DNA of 7,334 nucleotides from JBBDNV01 sp040877415. Lineage in GTDB: Bacteria; Planctomycetota; Planctomycetia; Pirellulales; PALSA-1355. The stretch's first letter is position 1, and each line of letters begins with the position of its first letter. The notes below the pieces were generated by a model. It had not been told where the DNA came from. It did not search any database and saw only the letters and a list, made by a program, of their open reading frames with translations. Below, piece after piece: positions 1 through 5,597 of this stretch. The position numbers and the translations under genes are program-made. The stretch covers positions 1-7,334 of the forward strand of contig JBBDNV010000029.1 of the NCBI GenBank assembly GCA_040877415.1. Direction: 5' to 3'.

Positions 1-221
1 CGGAACATACCACGCCCAAGCGATTTACGACAAGATTTTGATGCGTAAGCCCTGGAGTCGACACCAGTCCTCCGCGCGGGCCACTAAAGAATCCGAGTGG
101 GAGTGTCGGTGAGGCCGCACGGGCAGGACGCGCGCAACCGCAGGGCGCCGCGCTTGCCCGGTCTGCTGCTCCAAGAAAAGCCAGACCGCTTCGCAGCCGG
201 CTGGGTAAACCGCCGACAGGA
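1..221 (+). other. Unassigned leader with open frames, possible remnant of a larger toxin gene
   Basis: No confident gene is seen here. One plus frame is open from the left edge to a TGA at 110-112 (it starts GTYHAQAIYDKI in that frame) and could be the tail of a gene lying outside the window. A second frame, the one used by the toxin tip at 222, is open from just after a TGA at 39-41 and runs without interruption into that gene. It contains no ATG, GTG or TTG before 222. Its last residues (RSRLGKPPTG) read naturally into the toxin domain. This fits a toxin gene that has lost its start or suffered a frameshift somewhere between 42 and 112. The rest of this frame is rich in Ala, Arg and Pro and could equally be non-coding. 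Confidence 0.3.
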
Positions 222-482
222 ATGACCAAACCGGAATCTCACCACGATTTGCCGCAGGAGTTCCGCGATGAGTTTTCGGCGAGGGGACTGGACATTGAGG
301 ATCCGGCATATGGTCGTTGGGTAGAAGGTGGACCTGGGGGAGGACACCAACGCTGGAGTAGAGAGTTCAATAAAGAGTGGCGAGAATTCTTTCGTCGGTT
401 TCCGGAGAGCGGCCCCGGTCCCACCCGTGAGCAGGTTCTCGACAGAATGCGTGAATTGCGCACAGATCCGAGGTTCCAGTAA
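222..482 (+). CDS. SitA6-like polymorphic toxin C-terminal tip (orphan fragment)
   Basis: This 86-residue protein resembles the C-terminal toxin domain of the SitA6 / TIGR02269-type (DUF2380-like) toxins of myxobacteria and of Rhs-type toxin ends. Visible hallmarks are a His-His motif near the start (HHDLPQEF, residues 7-14), the segment GLDIEDPAYGRWVEGGPGG, a conserved aromatic run (WSREFNKEWREFF) and a terminal helix (TREQVLDRMRELR). Known family members carry the tip on a lipoprotein or Rhs carrier. Nothing of the kind is present, so there is no signal peptide or lipobox here. ATG 222 is the only usual start codon in the open frame, and the only purine-rich site (AGGA, 218-221) abuts it, too close for normal initiation. 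The TAA overlaps the ATG of the next gene (TAATG), which suggests translational coupling to its immunity gene. The two His residues are the likely catalytic or metal-binding candidates; nuclease activity is inferred, not shown. The family call is from memory of the motif pattern. Confidence 0.62.
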   Translation: MTKPESHHDLPQEFRDEFSARGLDIEDPAYGRWVEGGPGGGHQRWSREFNKEWREFFRRFPESGPGPTREQVLDRMRELRTDPRFQ

Positions 483-1477
483 TGACTTCTTTCTTCAGTA
501 TCGCTGATAACTCATTCGACACGCGTGGGTTTCCGTGGGTCGACCACATCGTAAGTGGTGCCGTTGAGGTCGCTTTGCCATCTTGTCCGGAATGTGGCGT
601 TGCCCCGTCACGGATTTTCAGTGGTGACCTTGATGTGACCCTGGAAAAACGGAAGGGCAGTAAATGGCCCGACGCGCTCGGCTGTGGTGCCGCGTCGCTA
701 TTCATCGTGTCGGCCCGTGTACTTGACGCATGGCATCACGACGAAGCCGGTACGTTTCCCATTGGTGGCCGCATCTCTTTCACGGGACCATTCCCGAAGC
801 CATTGCAGGATGTTAGACCTCCAGAGTATTTCTGGCTCGATGGCGAAAAGATGCTGGGCGCAAAGATGGATTTTGACGCCAGCGGTTTCGTGGATGTGCG
901 TTTCTGTTCGGCCTGTGGTAATCGTACAGATGACATTTCGGCCACGCATGATAAGCAACGCTCAGGTCCTTGGCCTTACGCCTTTGTCCCCAACACTTGG
1001 AATGGCGCAAATCTATTCACCACCGACCTTTCTCCCGCTGCGTTCTTTTGCACCGACGCCGTAATGCAATGCGCTCGCCGACATCATCATACTAATTTCC
1101 GGTTAATCCCCGTCGAAGCCGGGGGTGCTACGTGGAGTCCGGGCATCGATTACTTGGGCAAGCAATGGCCGGCGCACCACGCCCTCCGGGCCAGCGAAGG
1201 CAAGACTGTCGCTGAGTGGGTTGAGCAGTTGCGGGAGCCTTCGAAAAGGTATGAGGCTCGCGTTGCGTTGCTTGATTTGGGAAAAGACGCCGCTTCGGCG
1301 ATTCGTACGCTAACAGGCCTGTTGCACGATAATGATGAAGGGCTTCGTCGGGAGGCAGCGCTGTTGTTCAGTGCACTGGCAAGGGTGGGCGTGCCGCTGC
1401 CGAGGCAGGGCAAAGCAGCGGCTCGGCAGCATGATGATTGGTTTCAGAAAACTCTCGGCAGCTCAGCGGACGCTTGA
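482..1477 (+). CDS. SitI6-like double-CXXCG immunity protein with HEAT-like tail
   Basis: A 331-residue cytoplasmic protein with two CXXCG motifs, CPECG at residues 35-39 and CSACG at 142-146, about 105 residues apart. This is the signature of the double-CXXCG family (TIGR02264), whose myxobacterial members include SitI6, the immunity partner of the SitA6 toxin. The segment around residues 165-212 (DLSPAAFFCTDAV ... NFRLIPVE) also fits the C-terminal end of that family. The four cysteines probably bind one zinc ion. Beyond the normal family end, residues about 244-304 form an amphipathic helical repeat of HEAT / PBS-lyase type (YEARVALLDLGKDAASAIRT, then LLHDNDEGLRREAALLFSAL). I do not know this tail from SitI6 proteins. 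The start overlaps the stop of the toxin tip by one base, with GAGG at 470-473 at suitable spacing. The context supports neutralising the upstream toxin, by inference. An unrelated zinc protein is the alternative. Confidence 0.72.
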   Translation: MTSFFSIADNSFDTRGFPWVDHIVSGAVEVALPSCPECGVAPSRIFSGDLDVTLEKRKGSKWPDALGCGAASLFIVSARVLDAWHHDEAGTFPIGGRISFTGPFPKPLQDVRPPEYFWLDGEKMLGAKMDFDASGFVDVRFCSACGNRTDDISATHDKQRSGPWPYAFVPNTWNGANLFTTDLSPAAFFCTDAVMQCARRHHHTNFRLIPVEAGGATWSPGIDYLGKQWPAHHALRASEGKTVAEWVEQLREPSKRYEARVALLDLGKDAASAIRTLTGLLHDNDEGLRREAALLFSALARVGVPLPRQGKAAARQHDDWFQKTLGSSADA

Positions 1478-1523
1478 CCGGCCTTGTCGCGTGCTTAACG
1501 CGCAAGCGTCAGGAGCCAACGTC

Positions 1524-2039
1524 ATGGCCGATCTGGACGGTTGGGACAAATACTATCGCTGCGTGATCGAAGAGACGAGCCGGCTGGTCGATGAGATGCT
1601 GGACCGGTTTCGCGTGTCGCTCGGCGACTTTCTGTACGGGATGCTCAACTGGCCGACGGACGATTGGGGGGAGCAGCTCAATCGGTTTGTCGAGCACACG
1701 CGCTACTACGGCCTGATCATCGAGCCCGAATCAATCCGCACAATTCACGACCTTATTGAAGCGCGCGTCAACGGCACGGGCCCCTTTGCAGTCCTGGGTC
1801 CCTACGCCGGCGCAGGGGGAAAGGGAAGCGGCGTGTGGACCGAGTCTGAGTTGGAGCAAATAAGAAAGTCGGGAAAATTCCCTGTGGATGCGCAATGGCA
1901 TCATGATCCGACGGTTGCGAATCGGCCAGACTTGGCTGGCGACCCGTCCATTGTTCGCCCTGTGAGAGGTGGGACACAGGGTCACCTTGATGCCCATGGT
2001 GGGGATTTTCGAAAGCCATACGCGCAGGAAGGGGAGTGA
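1524..2039 (+). CDS. HNH-type nuclease toxin-like protein
   Basis: A 171-residue protein. The frame is open further upstream, but ATG 1524 is preferred because AGGAG at 1511-1515 lies 8 bases before it and earlier starts fall inside the preceding gene. The last third looks like an HNH/endonuclease VII-type toxin tip: WHHD (residues 125-128), then VANRPDLAGDPSIVRPV, then H154 and H158 in GHLDAHGGDFRKP. Paired His, Asn/Asp-Pro and a distal His are the usual layout of such nucleases, so DNA or RNA cleavage is a reasonable inference. Residues 1-85 are predicted mostly helical (DKYYRCVIEETSRLVDEM...) and I do not recognise them. A Gly-rich stretch near 92-103 (GPYAGAGGKGSG) may be a linker. There is no signal peptide or transmembrane segment. 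It lies 46 bases after the SitI6-like gene and 10 bases before the next gene, probably in the same transcription unit. It may be an orphan toxin tip or an intact small toxin. Confidence 0.58.
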   Translation: MADLDGWDKYYRCVIEETSRLVDEMLDRFRVSLGDFLYGMLNWPTDDWGEQLNRFVEHTRYYGLIIEPESIRTIHDLIEARVNGTGPFAVLGPYAGAGGKGSGVWTESELEQIRKSGKFPVDAQWHHDPTVANRPDLAGDPSIVRPVRGGTQGHLDAHGGDFRKPYAQEGE

Positions 2040-2049
2040 GGGCAAGAAA

Positions 2050-2535
2050 ATGAACGGCCTTCTCGAAAACGTGTTGGAACAACGATTTGGTCCGCAAACG
2101 GTATCGTCGGCGGACGCGGTCGTCGAGCACCGCTGGAACATCGACGACGAATGTCGCGAATGTATTCTCTACAAGACGCTATCGTGGAATGATCGGCTGC
2201 GGCGGAAATACGGCGTGCTTGAAGAACTCTACGGCGATTCGAGAGGTGGCTTCATACTGGGTGACTCTTTGAGATTGTCGCTCCTGGAAGAACCAAGCGT
2301 CTTCGGCTTGTACTTGATTGAGGAGCTGCAAAGTCGACCAGAAGTGAGGCGCGCGAACAAGTTGGACCCTCAAATCTGCTTCTTCATGGATTCTGCCAAC
2401 GTTTGGTTTTACGGATTAAGGAACGGCGAGCTGTTTGTCTATGACTCTGGGACCGAGGAGCTTGATACTTTAGGGCCGGTGAAACCAGCAATTCAGCATC
2501 TCGTAGACGAATTTGAGGACGCTACACGGGCATAG
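2050..2535 (+). CDS. Candidate immunity protein for the HNH toxin-like neighbour
   Basis: A 161-residue acidic, soluble protein of no family I can name with certainty. ATG 2050 is chosen because GAGGG at 2038-2042 lies 7 bases upstream, overlapping the stop codon of the toxin-like gene; the frame extends further upstream but only inside that gene. Features seen are an N-terminal helix, a CRECILY segment (residues 35-41), a central Leu-rich region (FILGDSLRLSLLEEPSVFGLYL) and a C-terminal beta-rich part (VWFYGLRNGELFVYDSGTEE) followed by LGPVKPAIQHLVDEFE. The C-terminal pattern recalls SMI1/KNR4 (SUKH)-like immunity proteins, a weak resemblance. Immunity is inferred from position directly after a toxin-like gene, from the tight spacing and from the acidity typical of nuclease inhibitors. 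A terminator cannot be recognised in the 52 bases that follow. Confidence 0.5.
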   Translation: MNGLLENVLEQRFGPQTVSSADAVVEHRWNIDDECRECILYKTLSWNDRLRRKYGVLEELYGDSRGGFILGDSLRLSLLEEPSVFGLYLIEELQSRPEVRRANKLDPQICFFMDSANVWFYGLRNGELFVYDSGTEELDTLGPVKPAIQHLVDEFEDATRA

Positions 2536-2587
2536 CGCAGGACTCCGATGGGCCCGATAACAAACAGCGATGGCGCTGATCCGACCG

Positions 2588-2971
2588 TCAATTGACCGAG
2601 CTACGCAGCACGATATCTTTCTTGGTGCTCTCCACGATGGCAAAGAGCTCGGCTTGTTCGGCGTCTGGCACTCCGAACTTGTCGAGAGTCTGATTGAAGT
2701 CGTCGAGGAACGCCTGCCATTGGGGCTCTGTGATTTCCAGGTGGGCATGCGAGTCGTACATGGGCCGCCCCGTATAGCGTTGCGGCCCTCCCGTGGCTTC
2801 ACAGACTTGCTCGGTCACGAGATACTTGAAGCCTGCGGGTGCGACCTTGTGGTGCGCCTCGTTGACTTTGGGGTTGGCGTTCAGCCGTGGGTCGTCCATG
2901 ATCCGGTCGATGAAGTCATCGACAACCGTGGCAATGGCATAGACGCCGCCGAGTCGTTCGTAGAGGGTCAT
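2588..2971 (-). CDS. glbN: Group 1 truncated haemoglobin
   Basis: A 127-residue 2-on-2 globin that binds haem and O2/NO-type ligands in the cytoplasm. The sequence shows the family's N-terminal LYERLGGVYAIATVVDDF (residues 3-20), the ATGGPQRYTGRPM block (59-71) and the proximal histidine motif MYDSHAHLEI, in which H75 should be F8. Length is typical. The start at 2971 is set by GAGGAG on the minus strand (complement of 2980-2985) 8 bases upstream; a longer frame to 3202 reads through the intergenic region and adds nothing globin-like. Compared from memory with mycobacterial GlbN, the B10 tyrosine position carries Ile21 and the usual Phe-Phe after helix B is absent, so ligand stabilisation may differ. 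It is divergent from mddA, with 161 bases between the two starts, and convergent with the immunity candidate at 2535. Proposed roles in this family are NO detoxification and O2 or redox sensing; which applies here cannot be read from the sequence. Confidence 0.95.
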   Translation of the reverse strand: MTLYERLGGVYAIATVVDDFIDRIMDDPRLNANPKVNEAHHKVAPAGFKYLVTEQVCEATGGPQRYTGRPMYDSHAHLEITEPQWQAFLDDFNQTLDKFGVPDAEQAELFAIVESTKKDIVLRSSVN

Positions 2972-2979
2972 CTGCTGGG

Positions 2980-2985
2980 CTCCTC
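2980..2985 (-). promoter_or_regulatory. Ribosome binding site of the truncated haemoglobin gene
   Basis: The plus strand reads CTCCTC, giving GAGGAG on the coding strand, 8 bases before the ATG at 2971. It decides the start against the much longer open frame. Confidence 0.75.
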
Positions 2986-3064
2986 GTGTGGTTCGGTGCT
3001 GGAAAGACGGTGATGCGAGCGAGTTTCTGGGTGACCTCGGCGTCCTCGATGGCGCGGCTGCGGC

Positions 3065-3108
3065 ACACGCACGTGTACTATATTCGACAACCCTCGCTCG
3101 ATTCGAGC
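3065..3108 (+). promoter_or_regulatory. Divergent intergenic region with two inverted repeats and a -10-like box
   Basis: Between glbN and mddA lie two short perfect inverted repeats. ACACG-CA-CGTGT is at 3065-3076 and GCTCGA-T-TCGAGC at 3096-3108. The word ATTCGA occurs twice in the same direction, at 3082-3087 and 3101-3106. The only AT-rich patch, TACTATATT at 3076-3084, sits between the two palindromes and could be the -10 box for mddA; no good -35 box is visible. The layout would suit a regulator controlling mddA, or both genes. No known operator consensus was recognised, and repeats this short can arise by chance. Confidence 0.3.
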
Positions 3109-3118
3109 AGAACGCCGC

Positions 3119-3124
3119 AAGGAG
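3119..3124 (+). promoter_or_regulatory. Ribosome binding site of mddA
   Basis: AAGGAG lies 8 bases before ATG 3133 and fixes the start of mddA; the frame itself is open from further upstream. Confidence 0.8.
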
Positions 3125-3132
3125 AAACTGAT

Positions 3133-3876
3133 ATGCGATACATGGCTTTGGCCTATGGACTTGTGAGTTACGTGCTTTTCTTAGGTGCCTTTTTGTATTC
3201 AATCGGCTTCGTGGGCGACCTACTCGTGCCCAAGGGCATCGATGTGCCCCTGAGCGATGCCGTCTGGCAGCGGGCCTTGATCCAGGATGCCGTGCTGCTC
3301 TTATTGTTTGCCGTGCCGCACAGCGTGATGGCTCGGCCGCAGTTCAAGGCCTGGTGGACGAAGATCGTGGCACCGCCCCTTGAGCGCAGCACCTACGTGC
3401 TCGTCAGTAGTCTTCTTCTGATCGCGCTCTTTTGGTGGTGGATTCCCATTCCGAGGGTGATCTGGGAGGTCGGCATGCCGGCACTGCGGACGGTGGTCTG
3501 GGGGCTCTTTTGGGCCGGCTGGCTACTCGCGCTAGTCTCGACATTCCTCATCGACCATTTTGATCTGTTCGGCTTGCGGCAGGTTTACTTGTACTGGGCC
3601 GGGCGGCCCTACGAGACGATCCCGTTCCGCACCCCGCTTCTGTATCGCTGGGTGCGGCACCCGCTCATTTTGGGCTTTTTGATTGCGTTCTGGGCCGCGC
3701 CGACGATGACCGGCGGTCGACTGCTCTTTGCGGTCGCCACAACCGCGTACTGCTTGGTCGCCCTGCAACTCGAAGAGCGCGACCTCCTGCATTTCTACGG
3801 CGAGCAATACGCGGGCTACCAGCGGCAGGTGCGGATGCTCGCGCCAATTCCCCGCCGCACGCGGGGCGGCCGTTGA
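3133..3876 (+). CDS. mddA: Methanethiol S-methyltransferase MddA
   Basis: A 247-residue integral membrane methyltransferase that transfers the methyl group of S-adenosylmethionine to methanethiol (and H2S), giving dimethyl sulfide. The MddA pattern is matched along the whole length: YGLVSYVLFLGAFLYSIGFV (8-27), HSVMARPQFKAWW (63-75), ERSTYVL (84-90), STFLIDHFDLFGLRQV (136-151), VRHPLILGFLIAFWA (174-188) and LQLEERDL (211-218). About five hydrophobic segments are visible, at roughly 5-30, 48-64, 88-104, 120-140 and 176-212. The RHP and EERDL motifs are shared with the wider NnrU / isoprenylcysteine methyltransferase group and probably shape the SAM site. ATG 3133 has a good ribosome binding site. 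The gene is complete, with no sign of frameshift. The neighbour is a divergent truncated haemoglobin; the two may share control. NnrU or another ICMT-like methyltransferase is the alternative, but the motif agreement favours MddA. Confidence 0.92.
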   Translation: MRYMALAYGLVSYVLFLGAFLYSIGFVGDLLVPKGIDVPLSDAVWQRALIQDAVLLLLFAVPHSVMARPQFKAWWTKIVAPPLERSTYVLVSSLLLIALFWWWIPIPRVIWEVGMPALRTVVWGLFWAGWLLALVSTFLIDHFDLFGLRQVYLYWAGRPYETIPFRTPLLYRWVRHPLILGFLIAFWAAPTMTGGRLLFAVATTAYCLVALQLEERDLLHFYGEQYAGYQRQVRMLAPIPRRTRGGR

Positions 3877-3979
3877 AGGGAAGCAACCGGTGTCGCCGAA
3901 CGTATTCAATGACCAGCACGTGGCCAGCCGTTATGGGGGCGTCTCTTTGTGGGCTGGGTGTCCTGGGTGGTGATACTGC

Positions 3980-3995
3980 GCACACGGGAGTGTGC
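3980..3995. repeat. Small hairpin downstream of mddA
   Basis: GCACAC (3980-3985) and GTGTGC (3990-3995) form a perfect 6-bp stem with a GGGA loop, 104 bases after the mddA stop. No T-tract follows on the plus strand, so it is not a classical intrinsic terminator, though it could help stop transcription between the converging genes. Confidence 0.4.
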
Positions 3996-4000
3996 TACAT

Positions 4001-4037
4001 TCCCCCTCACCCTGCCCTCTCCCGCGAGGGGAGAGGG
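4001..4037. repeat. REP-like palindromic repeat between convergent genes
   Basis: CCCTCTCCC (4015-4023) and GGGAGAGGG (4029-4037) form a perfect 9-bp stem with a 5-base loop, preceded by a C-rich CCCCCTCACCCTG segment. The CCCTCACCC...CCCTCTCCC / GGGAGAGGG pattern is a familiar dispersed intergenic repeat in many bacterial genomes. It lies 8 bases downstream of the DUF1501 stop and faces the end of mddA, so it may also act as a bidirectional terminator-like structure. Only one copy is in the window, so dispersal cannot be shown here. Confidence 0.6.
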
Positions 4038-4044
4038 AAAGGAG

Positions 4045-5496
4045 TCAGGCCAAAAGCTCTTGGACCACTTGCCCGTGGACGTCGGTGAGGCGGAAGTCGC
4101 GGCCGGCGTAGCGATAGGTGAGCTTCGTGTGGTCGAAACCGAGCAAGTGCAAGAGCGTGGCGTGCAGGTCGTGGACGTGGACTTTGTGTTCGGCGGCGGC
4201 GAAACCGAATTCGTCGGTCGAGCCGTGAACGTGGCCGCCGCGCACTCCGCCGCCGGCCAGCCACATCGAAAAGCCGTAGTGGTTGTGATCGCGGCCGCTG
4301 AGCTTGGGAAGCTCGGCCACCGGCGTGCGCCCGAACTCGCCCCCCCACACGACGAGCGTCGTATCCAATAAGCCGCGCCCGTCGAGATCGGTCAGAAACG
4401 CCGCGATCGGCCCATCCCAAGCGGCGGCCAACTGACGGTGCTGCTTCTCCAGGTCTTCGTGATTGTCCCACGGCTGACCGGCGCCGCTCCACACTTGCAC
4501 GAAGCGCACGCCCCGTTCCAGCAACCGCCGCGTGATCAGGAGCTGCCGGCCCACGAGACCGTCGCCGTAAAGATCGCGAATGTGCTTGGGCTCGCGGCTG
4601 ATGTCAAACGCGTCGGCCGCTTCGGATTGCATGCGGTAGGCCAGCTCGAACGACTGGATGCGGGCTTCGAGGCCGCCGTCGCCCGCGCGGGCTTGCTGAT
4701 GGCGGGCGTTGAGCTTCTGGATGAAGTCGAGTTGCCGCCGCTGCTCGCTCGGCGAAATCGAGCTGTTCTTGACGTTCTCGATCAGCTTTTCGATTTGTGT
4801 GTGCTGCGTGTCGATGTACGTGCCCTGGTAGGCGCCGGGCAGAAAGGCGGAGCGCCAGTTTTGCGTGGCCACGATCGGATAGCCGCCGGGGCACATGGCG
4901 ATAAAGCCCGGCAGGTTCTGGTTCTCGGAGCCCAGGCCATACGTGACCCAGGAGCCGAAGCTGGGTCGCGGCAGCCGCCCGTCGCCGCAGTTCATCAACA
5001 ACAGCGAAGGCTCATGGTTGGGCACGTCGGCCATCATCGAGCGGATGATGCACATCCGGTCGACGTGCTGGGCCGTCTTGGCAAACAGCTCGCTCACCTC
5101 GATGCCGCTTTCGCCGTACCTGGCGAACTGGAAGGGCGAGCGCATGGCGGCGCCGGTCTTGCGCTCGGTGCGCAAATTGGCGCCGGGCAGCGGCTGGCCG
5201 TGGTATTTGTCGAGCATCGGCTTGGGGTCGAACGTGTCGACGTGCGACGGCCCGCCGTTCATGAACAGGTGGACGATTTGCTTGGCGCGGCCGGGAAAGT
5301 GGGGTTTTTTGGGCGCAAGAGCACCGGCGGCGGATGCGGCCCGGGCTTCGGGCGCAAGGGCCCCCTCGGCCGCCAACACGCCGGCCAGTCCCAGCACGCC
5401 GAAGCCAAGCCCGCTGCGCGCGAGCATCTCGCGCCGCGTAAGGGGCGGGTCGCTGGGGCGGAACATCGCGGGGTCGGTATTCGGCGGGGTTCTCAT
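4045..5496 (-). CDS. DUF1501 family protein, Tat-exported
   Basis: A complete DUF1501 protein of 483 residues with the chosen start. The N-terminus has a twin-arginine signal: LTRREML with Arg-Arg at residues 21-22, then a hydrophobic stretch (LGFGVLGLAGVLAAEGALA) and an Ala-rich cleavage region (APEARAASA). Family landmarks are HLFMNGGPSHVDTFDPKP (76-93), VVWGGEFGRTP (382-392), RDHNHY and HVHDLHATLLHLLG (440-453). The fold is related to alkaline phosphatase/sulfatase enzymes, and the His/Asp/Glu-rich motifs suggest metal binding, but no activity is established. The frame extends to an ATG at 5568, which would add 24 residues encoded across a perfect palindrome and push the Arg pair to residues 45-46; ATG 5496 gives a normal Tat leader. 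No start has a clear ribosome binding site, and ATG 5502 or 5466 is also possible. It follows the DUF1553 gene in the same direction, the usual planctomycete pairing. Confidence 0.95.
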   Translation of the reverse strand: MRTPPNTDPAMFRPSDPPLTRREMLARSGLGFGVLGLAGVLAAEGALAPEARAASAAGALAPKKPHFPGRAKQIVHLFMNGGPSHVDTFDPKPMLDKYHGQPLPGANLRTERKTGAAMRSPFQFARYGESGIEVSELFAKTAQHVDRMCIIRSMMADVPNHEPSLLLMNCGDGRLPRPSFGSWVTYGLGSENQNLPGFIAMCPGGYPIVATQNWRSAFLPGAYQGTYIDTQHTQIEKLIENVKNSSISPSEQRRQLDFIQKLNARHQQARAGDGGLEARIQSFELAYRMQSEAADAFDISREPKHIRDLYGDGLVGRQLLITRRLLERGVRFVQVWSGAGQPWDNHEDLEKQHRQLAAAWDGPIAAFLTDLDGRGLLDTTLVVWGGEFGRTPVAELPKLSGRDHNHYGFSMWLAGGGVRGGHVHGSTDEFGFAAAEHKVHVHDLHATLLHLLGFDHTKLTYRYAGRDFRLTDVHGQVVQELLA

Positions 5497-5520
5497 TTGC
5501 ATCGGAGCGCCCGGTCGTTC

Positions 5521-5547
5521 AAGCCCAGGGAAGGCCTTCCCTGGCTT
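5521..5547. repeat. Perfect 20-bp palindrome between DUF1553 and DUF1501 genes
   Basis: CCAGGGAAGG at 5525-5534 is followed at once by its exact reverse complement CCTTCCCTGG at 5535-5544. The pairing continues as AAG (5521-5523) with CTT (5545-5547) after a one-base bulge at 5524. It could be a dispersed palindromic element, a hairpin in the operon mRNA that tunes DUF1501 translation, or a dimeric protein site. There is no T-run, so it is not a standard terminator. Confidence 0.6.
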
Positions 5548-5597
5548 TAGGGAGGTGGCGTTTTCCATTCAAGTGCACGGCGTTCATTGACGTTGTT

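Noticed and set aside
1332..1523. 64-codon N-terminal extension of the HNH toxin-like gene
   Set aside because: It overlaps the end of the double-CXXCG gene in another frame, while ATG 1524 has AGGAG at good spacing.
2570..3013. Plus-strand open frame of 147 codons
   Set aside because: Exactly opposite the truncated haemoglobin gene, whose motifs and ribosome binding site are convincing.
2985..3062. Minus-strand peptide AIEDAEVTQKLARITVF within the intergenic region
   Set aside because: It reads like a coding scrap, but the frame is short, has no ribosome binding site and runs into the globin gene out of frame.
2972..3202. 77-codon N-terminal extension of the haemoglobin frame
   Set aside because: It crosses the mddA promoter region and mddA start, is not globin-like, and the downstream ATG at 2971 has a strong ribosome binding site.
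4001..4037. CRISPR repeat or intrinsic terminator for the CCCTCTCCC/GGGAGAGGG hairpin
   Set aside because: There is a single copy with no spacers, and no T-tract on either side; a REP-like repeat explains it better.
4438..5550. Plus-strand open frame of 370 codons
   Set aside because: It lies antisense to the clear DUF1501 gene. Its residue mix is that of a GC-rich shadow frame, without recognisable domains.
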